This document shows positions 18,426 to 26,936 of a DNA stretch of 64,000 nucleotides, one piece after another. The stretch comes from Echinicola arenosa (GTDB lineage Bacteria > Bacteroidota > Bacteroidia > Cytophagales > Cyclobacteriaceae). The DNA is taken from NCBI RefSeq assembly GCF_014841125.1, contig NZ_JACYTQ010000008.1, forward strand, positions 156,322 through 220,321, given 5' to 3'. Under the pieces are notes generated by a model. It searched no databases and had not been told where the DNA came from. It worked only from the letters and a program-made list of their open reading frames with translations. Both the position numbers and the translations under genes were made by a program. Every line of letters starts with the position of its first letter. Within the stretch, counting starts at the first letter, position 1.

Positions 18426-21400
18426 TTAGAAGTCGATACCAAGACTAAAGGTGTACAACCTAGTGGAAGGATACCTACCATAATCCACCCCTATCAATTG
18501 ATTGGCTGCCTCCACATTGTTTCCTACATAAGCCCCCACTTCCGGATCAAAGCCCTTATAGCTGGTAAAGGTTGCCAAGTTTTGAACCCCAAAGGATAAA
18601 CGCGCTCCTCGCAAAACATTCTGGTTGCCTAAGATTTCTGTAGGAAACTCATAGCTCAACTGTACATTTTTGATCCTTAGATATGACCCATCTTCTACAA
18701 AGCGATCACTGATCCTATTTCCATTGCCATTGGGATCAGTTGCAGTGATCCTTGGAATATTGGTATCTGGATTGCTTAAGAAAGGATTTCCATTATCATC
18801 CAATTCCACCTTGGCATAATCAAAAGTTTCCTGAAGCAAATTCCTTCCTAAATTGATATTGTTAGGGTTGGTATTATTGAATCTGGCATAATTATAAACA
18901 TCCACTCCCAAAGCCCCTGTCAGTAAGATGTCCAACTTGAAGCCTTTATAATCAAAAGTCTGTGTGGATCCAAAGGTGAATTTGGGCCAAGGGTTGCCAA
19001 TAAAGGTTTGATCCCGCTCATCAATTATATTATCCCCGTTCAAATCCTGGTACTTGATATCCCCTACCCAGATATTATCTTCATTGATAGGTAAACGTTG
19101 CCCATTATTATCTGCTGGAATAGCGCTTCCCTCTATCTCTTCAACTGACTGGAAAATACCATCATACTTATAACCATAAAACAACCAAGGTGCAGAACCT
19201 ATCACTGCCCTTTGGGTGAAGTCATTCATATACCAAGCTGTCCTATCAATGAAAGCTGACTCTGAATAAAATTTGGTTACCTGGGTTTTGAAGCCTGAAA
19301 AGTTAAAATTAGAAGTCCACCTGAAAGTACTTGATCGATTGTCGATGTTAATGGTATTGATGGTAAAGGCATAACCTGTATTTTCCAATGCGCCGATATT
19401 TACAGTTGGGGTACCAATATTACCTTCTCCTTCCGTCCCCATGTACCAAGGCAATGGGTTAGGCAGGAGCAGGTTATCGGTAATTTTCTTATAAACATCA
19501 CCTTCTATTTGAATTCGGTTATCGAATAAGTTAAGGTTAAACCCAGCATTGTAGGTCAAGGTCTCTTCCCAAGCTAACTCTGGGTTTCCATATCTGGTCA
19601 CCAAAAAACCTCCACCCCAAGGAGTAGGAATACTTGGCGAACTCAATGGTGCATAGATGGCATTGGCACTACCCTGATTACCAGTTAGTCCCGTTTCCAG
19701 CCTGATCTTTAGTTCATCGATATGCTCTGAGCTTTTCATAAAATCCTCCTCAGAAACTCTCCATGCCGCGGATACAGAAGGGAAATACCCCCATCGGTTT
19801 TCTGGCCCAAAATTAGCTGATCCATCAGCCCTCAAAGCGGCTAGGACAATGTACCTGTCATTGTAGGTGTAGTTGATTCTTCCCAGATAGGATTCCATTG
19901 CCCATTGATTTTTGTTTCCTGTGTTGGTGGCTCCTTGTGATGAACCCAAACCCAACACAGGAAGATCATTGGAGGTAAAGTTCTGTCTGGCTCCTTCCAG
20001 TGCTTCCCAATTAGATTCTTGCGCTTCATGGGTAAACATTACAGTAAAATTATGCTTGTCCAACTGTTTGGTATAAGTTAAGGTTTGCGCCCAGTTCCAA
20101 TAAAAACTGTTTTCAGCTCGACTTGTCAAAGAGTTGACATCGTTTCTTACAGAACCTAACATATAGGTCGGCGTCCAATAATGTCCATTTAAATAGCTTA
20201 TATTCCCATTGATCTGAGTGGTAAACTTCAGCCCATCTATAATATCAATGTCCAAGTTCAACCCTCCCAAAGCTCCTCTTCGTTTCAGTTTTCTATCGAG
20301 TAAACTAGCTAGCGCAATTGGGTTGGGTGGTGTAAATTGCAGACTACTTCCATTTACGGCGTCTGCTCCACCCCAACTTCCATCAGGATTGGTTACTGGA
20401 ATATTAGGAGCCATCTGAATGGCATTATTGATAATATCGCTGCTGCCTGTTGCCAGCTGTTCATTGGTTTCGTTCAAGGCTAAATTTAGCCCTATCTTTA
20501 ACCACTTTCTAGCTTGGTTATCCAAATTCAACCTTAAGGAATACCTTTCAAATCCAGAGCCTATCGCCACACCTTCCTGGTCAAAATATTCTCCTGAAAG
20601 ATAGTACCGGGTATTGTCTGTACCACCGTTGAGACTAAGGGAATGCTTGTTCAAAGCAGCTGTCTTGAATAATTCCTCCTGCCAATTGGTTCCCTCTCCC
20701 AAAAGAGACGGGTCTAAAAATGCCGCAGGTGGATCTCCTCCAGTCAGGTCTCTGATTGTATTGACCATCTCGGCATATTGCTGAAGGTTCATTACGGGCA
20801 GCGGATCAGGTTTATCCTGCAAGCTATATAGATAGGTATAGTTGACTTTTACCTCTCCGCTTTTGCCCCTTTTAGTCGTGATAAGCACTACTCCGTTCGT
20901 TGCGCGGGAACCGTAAATAGCAGTGGCTGAAGGGCCCTGAAGTATCTCCATGGATTCAATATCACTTGGATTCAAGCCGGCCAAAGGATTGGTGCTGGAG
21001 GTATTGCCATATGAAATGGTATTAGGCTGAATTTGCACGCCATCAATGACATAGAGCGGCTCATTGGTCCCCCCTATAGAATTGATCCCTCTGATATTGA
21101 CAGAAATCCCTCCACCAGGAGCACCTGTGTTTTGGGTGACATATACACCAGCAGCTCTTCCCTGAAGTGCTTGCTCTACAGTAGTATTCACTGTTCGCTC
21201 TATGTCTTCAGAACTCACCGTAACGTGGGCACTGGTCATATCTGACTTTTTCATGGTACCATAACCCACTACCACAAACTCCTCCAAAGAAGAAATATCT
21301 TCTTTGAGGACTACATTGATTTGGGTTTGGTTTCCTACCAAAATTTCCTGCATCTGATAACCAAGGGATCGGAATACCAAAATATCTTCGGAAGTAGCTG

Positions 21401-21584
21401 GAATACTAAAATTCCCTTCCAAATCTGTTGTTACTCCAGTACTTGTTCCTTTGATCAGTATGCTGACACCGGGGATTCCTTCACCCTCAGAGGATGAACT
21501 TACCTTCCCGGTCACTGTAACTTGGGCATGTGTGATTCCTATTACCATAAATAATAGGAGCCCTAGCAGTAAGCATTTTTTCAT
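18426..21584 (-). CDS. susC: SusC/RagA-family TonB-linked outer-membrane transporter
   Basis: This is a TonB-dependent import pore for oligosaccharides or peptides, 1052 residues long. After a signal peptide (cleavage near THAQ, residue 21) comes the carboxypeptidase-regulatory-like domain (GEGIPGVSILIKGTSTGVTT), a segment EEFVVVGYGTMKKSDMT with the SusC signature GYGT, and the plug domain to about residue 240 with LQGRAAGVYVTQN and EILQGPSATAIYGSRA. The remainder is a beta-barrel ending in the aromatic residue of LGIDF. No N-terminal STN domain is seen, so this is not an anti-sigma-signalling type. It is the first gene of the susC-susD-SGBP operon, preceded by a hairpin leader and the hybrid regulator gene. 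Confidence 0.96.
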   Translation of the reverse strand: MKKCLLLGLLLFMVIGITHAQVTVTGKVSSSSEGEGIPGVSILIKGTSTGVTTDLEGNFSIPATSEDILVFRSLGYQMQEILVGNQTQINVVLKEDISSLEEFVVVGYGTMKKSDMTSAHVTVSSEDIERTVNTTVEQALQGRAAGVYVTQNTGAPGGGISVNIRGINSIGGTNEPLYVIDGVQIQPNTISYGNTSSTNPLAGLNPSDIESMEILQGPSATAIYGSRATNGVVLITTKRGKSGEVKVNYTYLYSLQDKPDPLPVMNLQQYAEMVNTIRDLTGGDPPAAFLDPSLLGEGTNWQEELFKTAALNKHSLSLNGGTDNTRYYLSGEYFDQEGVAIGSGFERYSLRLNLDNQARKWLKIGLNLALNETNEQLATGSSDIINNAIQMAPNIPVTNPDGSWGGADAVNGSSLQFTPPNPIALASLLDRKLKRRGALGGLNLDIDIIDGLKFTTQINGNISYLNGHYWTPTYMLGSVRNDVNSLTSRAENSFYWNWAQTLTYTKQLDKHNFTVMFTHEAQESNWEALEGARQNFTSNDLPVLGLGSSQGATNTGNKNQWAMESYLGRINYTYNDRYIVLAALRADGSANFGPENRWGYFPSVSAAWRVSEEDFMKSSEHIDELKIRLETGLTGNQGSANAIYAPLSSPSIPTPWGGGFLVTRYGNPELAWEETLTYNAGFNLNLFDNRIQIEGDVYKKITDNLLLPNPLPWYMGTEGEGNIGTPTVNIGALENTGYAFTINTINIDNRSSTFRWTSNFNFSGFKTQVTKFYSESAFIDRTAWYMNDFTQRAVIGSAPWLFYGYKYDGIFQSVEEIEGSAIPADNNGQRLPINEDNIWVGDIKYQDLNGDNIIDERDQTFIGNPWPKFTFGSTQTFDYKGFKLDILLTGALGVDVYNYARFNNTNPNNINLGRNLLQETFDYAKVELDDNGNPFLSNPDTNIPRITATDPNGNGNRISDRFVEDGSYLRIKNVQLSYEFPTEILGNQNVLRGARLSFGVQNLATFTSYKGFDPEVGAYVGNNVEAANQLIGVDYGRYPSTRLYTFSLGIDF

Positions 21585-21626
21585 AGTTATTAGGTTTATT
21601 GATTAGGTTATTTACTATTTGATGAA

Positions 21627-21662
21627 AAAGCTTTTCCAATCCTTCTGGATCAGAAAAGCTTT
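21627..21662 (-). terminator. Hairpin in the susC leader (terminator or attenuator)
   Basis: Two 16-base arms, AAAGCTTTTCCAATCC and GGATCAGAAAAGCTTT, pair at 14 of 16 positions around a TTCT loop. Read on the minus strand it is followed by a short run of five T, then by 43 bp of leader before the susC ATG. It could terminate the small upstream frame (21673-21855) or attenuate susC. Confidence 0.55.
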
Positions 21663-21672
21663 CTACAATAGG

Positions 21673-21855
21673 TTAATAGGTATTTATATTCTTTACCAAA
21701 ACCATTACTGGGTTGGACATTCCAAATAATTCATGGAAGCCTCTTTCCAACCATTTACAGGTCGAATGGCATGACAAAAGAATCAGATAGTTCAGTGTAG
21801 ATACAAAGGCTAAGATTTTGGCCTTATCATAGAAAGGGTTTTCCGTATAAATCAT
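21673..21855 (-). CDS. Possible small ORF upstream of susC
   Basis: This 60-codon frame lies in the susC leader on the same strand, ending 11 bp before the hairpin. The translation is moderately hydrophobic in the first half (ILAFVSTLNYLILLSC) and has no recognised family. The hairpin directly after the stop is the only support. It may be a leader peptide, a real small membrane protein, or chance. Confidence 0.2.
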   Translation of the reverse strand: MIYTENPFYDKAKILAFVSTLNYLILLSCHSTCKWLERGFHELFGMSNPVMVLVKNINTY

Positions 21856-22156
21856 AATGGGTTTAGGTTAATTATCTTACCTAATGTATGATTAATTAAA
21901 AAGACCAAGGGTAATAAAATGTTTACTTGTAGGGGTCCAAATGTTAATCACACCATTCATTACAAAATCAGCAATTAAAATAGGTTATTTTGAAAAATTC
22001 ATACAATAGCATTTCAAAAAGACACTTTTATTGCAACATTTCCTAAAAACAAGTCCTTAACTGATTACCCAAAACTGAGATTAAAATCGTCAAAATAGCT
22101 TCAAAAACTATAATGGTTCTCCATTTGGCTTTCAAATCAGGATCAATTCACTAAGC
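21856..22156. other. Intergenic region between the hybrid regulator and susC
   Basis: AT-rich sequence that must hold the promoter of the susC operon and, given the neighbouring regulator, its AraC-domain binding sites. No clear direct repeat or palindrome could be assigned by eye. Confidence 0.4.
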
Positions 22157-25100
22157 TTACTCTTTCTCCTGTTCCGCAAGTTCTACCTTTCTTTGGGCAT
22201 ATACTGATGGTAACACTTTGTACTCCGCTTTGAAATGCTTCGTGAAATATTTGGCATTATTATATCCTACCCGATAGGCCACTTCAGCTACATTCAATTG
22301 ACTCTCTCCAAGCAGTTGGGTAGCTCTTTCCAGTCTGATCATCCTGATAAACTCTAAAGGCTTCTTACCGGTAAGTGAACTTAGCTTTTTATATAGATGA
22401 ACACGACTCATTGCCAGCTCTTTGCTCAAAAATTCAACTGAAAAATCAGGATCATCTATGTTTTCCTCCACCACTCTTACAGCTTTCTGGATCAAAATAT
22501 CATCTAGGGATTCCAGCTTTTCCTCACTGGTAATAACTCCTATCCTTTTCTTAAATCGCTCTTGTAGCAAGCTTCTTTCTTCAAGAAGGTTGCGAATTCT
22601 CAAAAGCAACAACTCAATCTTAAAGGGCTTGGTCACGTAGTGGTTGGCTCCACTATCGAGGCCTTCTAGCTGATGTTCTTCGGAAGTTTTTGCAGTCAAA
22701 AGAATTACTGGAATATGGGAAGTCCTCCTGTCTTTTTTTAAAGTATGACATAAAGCCAACCCATTCATCTTTGGCATCATGACATCACTGATTACCAAAT
22801 CCGGAATATGCTCCAAGGCGGCTTCCAATCCTTCTTCACCATTCAATGCAGTAATCACCTTATACTCCTCGGACAAACATGATTTGAGGTATAGCAAAAA
22901 GTCCTCATTGTCCTCCACCAAAAGGATGGTTTTCATTTCAGTAAGTTCAGCGGAAAGCTGTTCCTCCTCTTCATGATCCATAAGAGGTTCTTCTATAGGA
23001 CTCAGTTCTTCAAGAGGCAAACTTATGATAAAGTTACTTCCCTTACCCAACTCACTTTCCAACTGTACCTGACCACCATGCATTCTGGTGAATTCCTGCA
23101 CAATGGACAAGCCTATTCCGCTTCCTTGATTTAAGCTATCCGTATTCTCTTCTCCTACATAAAACCTGTCAAATATGCGCTGCTGTACCTCCTTACTCAT
23201 ACCCACTCCTGTATCCCGAACAGCAATATGTAATACCCCTTCATAGTTTTCTCCCTTTACATATTGGGCTGAAACACTTATTTGGCCTTCTCTATAAGTA
23301 AATTTGAATGCATTGGACAACAGATTGAAGACGATCTTTTCCAACTTATCTGCATCAAAAAAAGTAAACAAAGAGGAAACATTACTTTCAAAGCTTAACC
23401 CAATATTCTTCTTGTCAGATAAGTCCTCAAAAGAGTCCACTGTTTCTTTCAGGAAATTGATCACATCTCCTTCGACAGGAGAAAAGTCTAGTCCATTGGT
23501 TTCAATTTTTCTAATATCCAATAATTGGTTGATCAGGTTCATCAAACGTTTGGCATTGCGGTGGATGGTTTGATAGTGATGTCGATTTTGCCCGGATTTT
23601 TCAGTAATCAGTAGTTTTTCTATGGGCGCCAGTATCAAAGTGAGTGGAGTTCGGAATTCATGACTGACATTGGTGAAAAATTTGGTCTTCATTTTATCCA
23701 ACTCCTGCATTCTTTTCGCCTCTACCTTGTCCTGCTCAATCAACAGCTTGTCCTTTTCTCTAGCAATAATTTCACGCTGTATCAAAATAACAATCGCTGA
23801 AACAACTATAAAATAAAGCAAAAACGCCAGTGGAGTCTTCCAAAATGGCGCCAATACTTCAATATTCAACACTTGTGCATGATCGCTCCAAATGCCATCA
23901 TTATTGGCTGCTTTCACCTTGAAAGTATACTTACCAGGATCTAAGTTGGTATAAGTAACCCTAGTCACTCCATCATTAATTTCCACCCAATTATTATCAA
24001 ACCCTTCCAAAAGGTACTTGTACTTGTTCTTATCGGAATGAATAAAATTTAGCGCAGCAAATTCGATGGAAAAAACATCCTCATGGTGTTTTAAAATGAT
24101 TTCATCGGTATCATTAATTGACCGCTTCAGTAATACTCTTCCGTCAACTTCCTGTCCAATCGGGATCCTTGAATTGAAAAGATGAAAATCCGTAAATACC
24201 ACTTTCGGACTTTCTTCATTTAACTGCATTTTGTCCGGATAAAAAATATTGAATCCATTGGCTCCTCCAAAGACCAGTTCACCCCTTGAGGTTTTCATAG
24301 CCGAGTTCTCGTTGAAAGAATTCCCCTGTAAGCCATCTCCGGTACCAAAATTTCTAAATTCAAGTTTTGGTATTTCTCCTTCCCAAGTGACATTAGTTTG
24401 GCTTAATCCGTTTGTGGTGCTTAACCAGAGGTGTCCATTATTGTCTTCTAAAATATTAAAAATATGATCAGTAGGGAGACCGTCAGCAGTCCTAAAGCTT
24501 GAAAAACCTCCGGATTCAGGATGGAAGACACTTAAGCCCTGGGTCGTCGCTATCCAAACCTTTTCCTTACTGTCTATGAATATGTCCAAGACATTGTTTC
24601 CAACCAAAGAAGAGGAATCATTAAAAACCTGATGATAATACTTTGCTGACCCTGTTTTGAAATTGATCACATCTATACCGTTCCCTCCTCCAATCCACAT
24701 ATTCCCTTGATTATCTTCCACTAATGAGGAGATATAATTACAGTGCATCGCATAGTTTTGCTCACTTTCACCAAAATGAATAAAACCATCCTCATCAGGA
24801 ATGTAAAGGTTAAGGCCACTTCTTAATGTTCCAGCCCATATGTTTCCATCATGGTCTTCATACAGTTCCCATACACTTTCACCTGATAAACTTTTTGAAT
24901 TCCCTGTCTCGGGAAGGTAGTTGGTAAAAGTCTTACCATCAAACTTGCTCAGACCATTAAGATAAGTTCCTATCCAAAGGTTTCCACTTCGGTCCATCAA
25001 CATATCCACAATGATATTTCCAGGTAAACCGTTGGGGTCATGCTTATCATAGTGAAATTCCCTGTACCTATCGGCTTCCCTGTCAAAATAAATCAAACCT

Positions 25101-26287
25101 CCACCATTCGTCCCTATATAGAAATTGCCCTTTCGATCTTCTACAAAACAATTGATGTCGTTATAGGGCAGAGAATGGTTACCAGTCAACATGTGTTTTA
25201 CATGTGGAAAACGAATGAGTTTCTCATTGTAAATATTGATCCCGTTTTTGAAGGTCCCTACCCAGACTATGTCCGAATCATCTTTGTAAAGAGCATATAC
25301 ACTATTGTGAGCAAGGCTGTGCGGATTTTCAGCATCATGTTGCACATAAGAAACAGTTTTTTTCTCCTTGTTGATGATGTTGATTCCACCATGGTCAGTA
25401 CCTACCCAGATTTCACTAGGCTTGTTTTCTATAATTCCCCGAACCTGGTTATTGTTCAGTTGATAAGTGTTGGAATTGGTATTAACTTGTTGTAGCCTAT
25501 TGGCAGCATGATCATAATAAAACAGGCCTTCCCCATTTTCGTACAAGTAAATCCACACATCATCGTCACTATCAATAAAAATCTCAAAATCATCTTCAAA
25601 GAAAGCCTTCTTGTTGTTAAAGAGCTCTATTTTTCTCTTCACTCTAAAAGTACCGCCTTCCAAAATATCTATAGCCCCATTGGCGTAAACCAACCAGATA
25701 TCGCCATTTGAATTATTTCCAATAGCCGACACATAACTAAAACTAAGGGAATATGGCTTTCCTTCCTCGTGATTTAAATAGGTTGTTTTGCCGTCTGAAG
25801 GATCATATACTGAAACTCCAAGATTAGGGTGCGCAAACCAGAACCTGTTTAGCCTATCTCTATACACCAAATTGACATTTTCACTGGCCAACTGGTATTG
25901 GCGCGCAAAAACGCTTAAATCACTTTCAAAGCTCTCTGACATCGGGAGATATACTTCGAAAATATTATTTCTATTGAGCAACCACAGTTGATTGTCCGGG
26001 CCTGGCATGATCCTTCTGATGCTGTTCTCAGAAATGGATGTGGTATCGTTGGGTTCATTTTTAAAAACCTTAAACTTGCGACCATCATACCTATTCAATC
26101 CTGAATTTGTTGCCATCCAAACATATCCTATATCATCCTTATAAATATCCGTGACATTATTGTTAGAAAGACCATTATCCACCGAAATAGATCCAAACAG
26201 GTAATTGGATGATTGTGAAAAAGCCTTCAGGACAAATAGGCTGCAGAATACAAACAAGAAAGCAAAAGTAGCAGTTAATCGAATCAT
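22157..26287 (-). CDS. Hybrid two-component system protein (HTCS): sensor kinase, receiver and AraC domain
   Basis: The 1376-residue protein is a one-polypeptide signalling system of the type that controls Bacteroidota PULs. In order: signal peptide (1-24); two-bladed Reg_prop propeller repeats (about 30-700, many units such as GYVWMATNSGLNRYDG and GNLWIGTYLNGLSKFDG); Y_Y_Y domain (about 735-810); one transmembrane helix (near 820-840); HisKA with the phospho-His in NVSHEFRTPLTL (near 875); HATPase with DTGVGM and GSGIGLSIV; receiver domain with the phospho-Asp in VISDVMMPKMNG (near 1168); and a C-terminal AraC helix-turn-helix (about 1270-1365). The periplasmic propeller senses a glycan fragment and the AraC part activates the PUL. 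It lies directly upstream of susC on the same strand, so susCD is its likely target. Confidence 0.96.
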   Translation of the reverse strand: MIRLTATFAFLFVFCSLFVLKAFSQSSNYLFGSISVDNGLSNNNVTDIYKDDIGYVWMATNSGLNRYDGRKFKVFKNEPNDTTSISENSIRRIMPGPDNQLWLLNRNNIFEVYLPMSESFESDLSVFARQYQLASENVNLVYRDRLNRFWFAHPNLGVSVYDPSDGKTTYLNHEEGKPYSLSFSYVSAIGNNSNGDIWLVYANGAIDILEGGTFRVKRKIELFNNKKAFFEDDFEIFIDSDDDVWIYLYENGEGLFYYDHAANRLQQVNTNSNTYQLNNNQVRGIIENKPSEIWVGTDHGGINIINKEKKTVSYVQHDAENPHSLAHNSVYALYKDDSDIVWVGTFKNGINIYNEKLIRFPHVKHMLTGNHSLPYNDINCFVEDRKGNFYIGTNGGGLIYFDREADRYREFHYDKHDPNGLPGNIIVDMLMDRSGNLWIGTYLNGLSKFDGKTFTNYLPETGNSKSLSGESVWELYEDHDGNIWAGTLRSGLNLYIPDEDGFIHFGESEQNYAMHCNYISSLVEDNQGNMWIGGGNGIDVINFKTGSAKYYHQVFNDSSSLVGNNVLDIFIDSKEKVWIATTQGLSVFHPESGGFSSFRTADGLPTDHIFNILEDNNGHLWLSTTNGLSQTNVTWEGEIPKLEFRNFGTGDGLQGNSFNENSAMKTSRGELVFGGANGFNIFYPDKMQLNEESPKVVFTDFHLFNSRIPIGQEVDGRVLLKRSINDTDEIILKHHEDVFSIEFAALNFIHSDKNKYKYLLEGFDNNWVEINDGVTRVTYTNLDPGKYTFKVKAANNDGIWSDHAQVLNIEVLAPFWKTPLAFLLYFIVVSAIVILIQREIIAREKDKLLIEQDKVEAKRMQELDKMKTKFFTNVSHEFRTPLTLILAPIEKLLITEKSGQNRHHYQTIHRNAKRLMNLINQLLDIRKIETNGLDFSPVEGDVINFLKETVDSFEDLSDKKNIGLSFESNVSSLFTFFDADKLEKIVFNLLSNAFKFTYREGQISVSAQYVKGENYEGVLHIAVRDTGVGMSKEVQQRIFDRFYVGEENTDSLNQGSGIGLSIVQEFTRMHGGQVQLESELGKGSNFIISLPLEELSPIEEPLMDHEEEEQLSAELTEMKTILLVEDNEDFLLYLKSCLSEEYKVITALNGEEGLEAALEHIPDLVISDVMMPKMNGLALCHTLKKDRRTSHIPVILLTAKTSEEHQLEGLDSGANHYVTKPFKIELLLLRIRNLLEERSLLQERFKKRIGVITSEEKLESLDDILIQKAVRVVEENIDDPDFSVEFLSKELAMSRVHLYKKLSSLTGKKPLEFIRMIRLERATQLLGESQLNVAEVAYRVGYNNAKYFTKHFKAEYKVLPSVYAQRKVELAEQEKE

Positions 26288-26540
26288 CTTAAGGTCATTT
26301 GGGTATCAGGTAATACCTAATATAAAGTAATCTCTACTGTCAAACAAATATTATTTTCAGGCTATTGGCTCTGTCAATTTTTTGTACCACTTTTATAAAA
26401 CCACTTTAAAATCCATTTTTTTACTTCTGCCAACTTCCTGATCTAAGGCGCTTTACTGATCATAACTTACCCATATCAAAAGTCAAATTGAATACTAACC
26501 GGACATAAAAACAAAAATTGACTACCTTTGCGGAAGTTTT
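26288..26540. other. Divergent intergenic region left of the B12 riboswitch
   Basis: It separates the minus-strand hybrid regulator from the plus-strand cobalamin operon and must contain promoters in both directions. No other feature was seen. Confidence 0.5.
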
Positions 26541-26709
26541 TGGTACCAATCTCTTTGGAGAAAGGTTTAATAGGGAATCCGGTGGGAATCCGGAACTGTA
26601 CCCGCAGCTGTAAGCTTCCAAAAGCTCTTGGCTCTCTCTGCCACTGTCCGCAAATGCGGGTGGGAAGGCTGCCAAGAGTGAAGCAAGTCAGAAGACCTGC
26701 CATTGACCA
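26541..26709 (+). promoter_or_regulatory. Cobalamin (AdoCbl) riboswitch
   Basis: All conserved blocks of the B12-box riboswitch are visible: GGGAATCCGGTGGGAATCC (26573-26591), the ACTGTACCCGCAGCTGTAA block directly after it, the GCCACTG block, and the closing B12 box AGTCAGAAGACCTGCC near 26686-26701. The outer stem P1 is formed by TGGTACCAAT (26541-26550) with ATTGACCA (26702-26709). It precedes an outer-membrane receptor and the B12 salvage genes and should turn them off when cobalamin is abundant. Short open frames on both strands across this region are artefacts of the RNA element. Confidence 0.96.
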
Positions 26710-26936
26710 ATTAATTCAGAGCTTTCGGGTGAAACGATCTTGAATATGATAATACTTTTATAAGTCCCTATCCTATTTCTTGAGCGTTCCTTGCAAAGGC
26801 ATTTGGTTAGGTAGATCCCTCCAATCCCATCGCAAGAAAAGCCATGAAAAACGTCCTTAGCGCTGAGGATAGTTTTACAGTTTTCCCAGAAAGTTCATAG
26901 TGTTCATTATTCAACATTTTAAAAATTAAGCACGCT
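26710..26936 (+). other. Long 5-prime leader between riboswitch and btuB-like gene
   Basis: About 227 bp separate the aptamer from the receptor ATG. The expression platform must lie here. No strong intrinsic terminator was recognised, which suggests translational control or a structure not visible by eye. Confidence 0.4.

Noticed and set aside
26460..26743. Short overlapping ORFs on both strands near 26.5-26.7 kb
   Set aside because: They cover the cobalamin riboswitch and its complement; the conserved RNA blocks explain the open frames.
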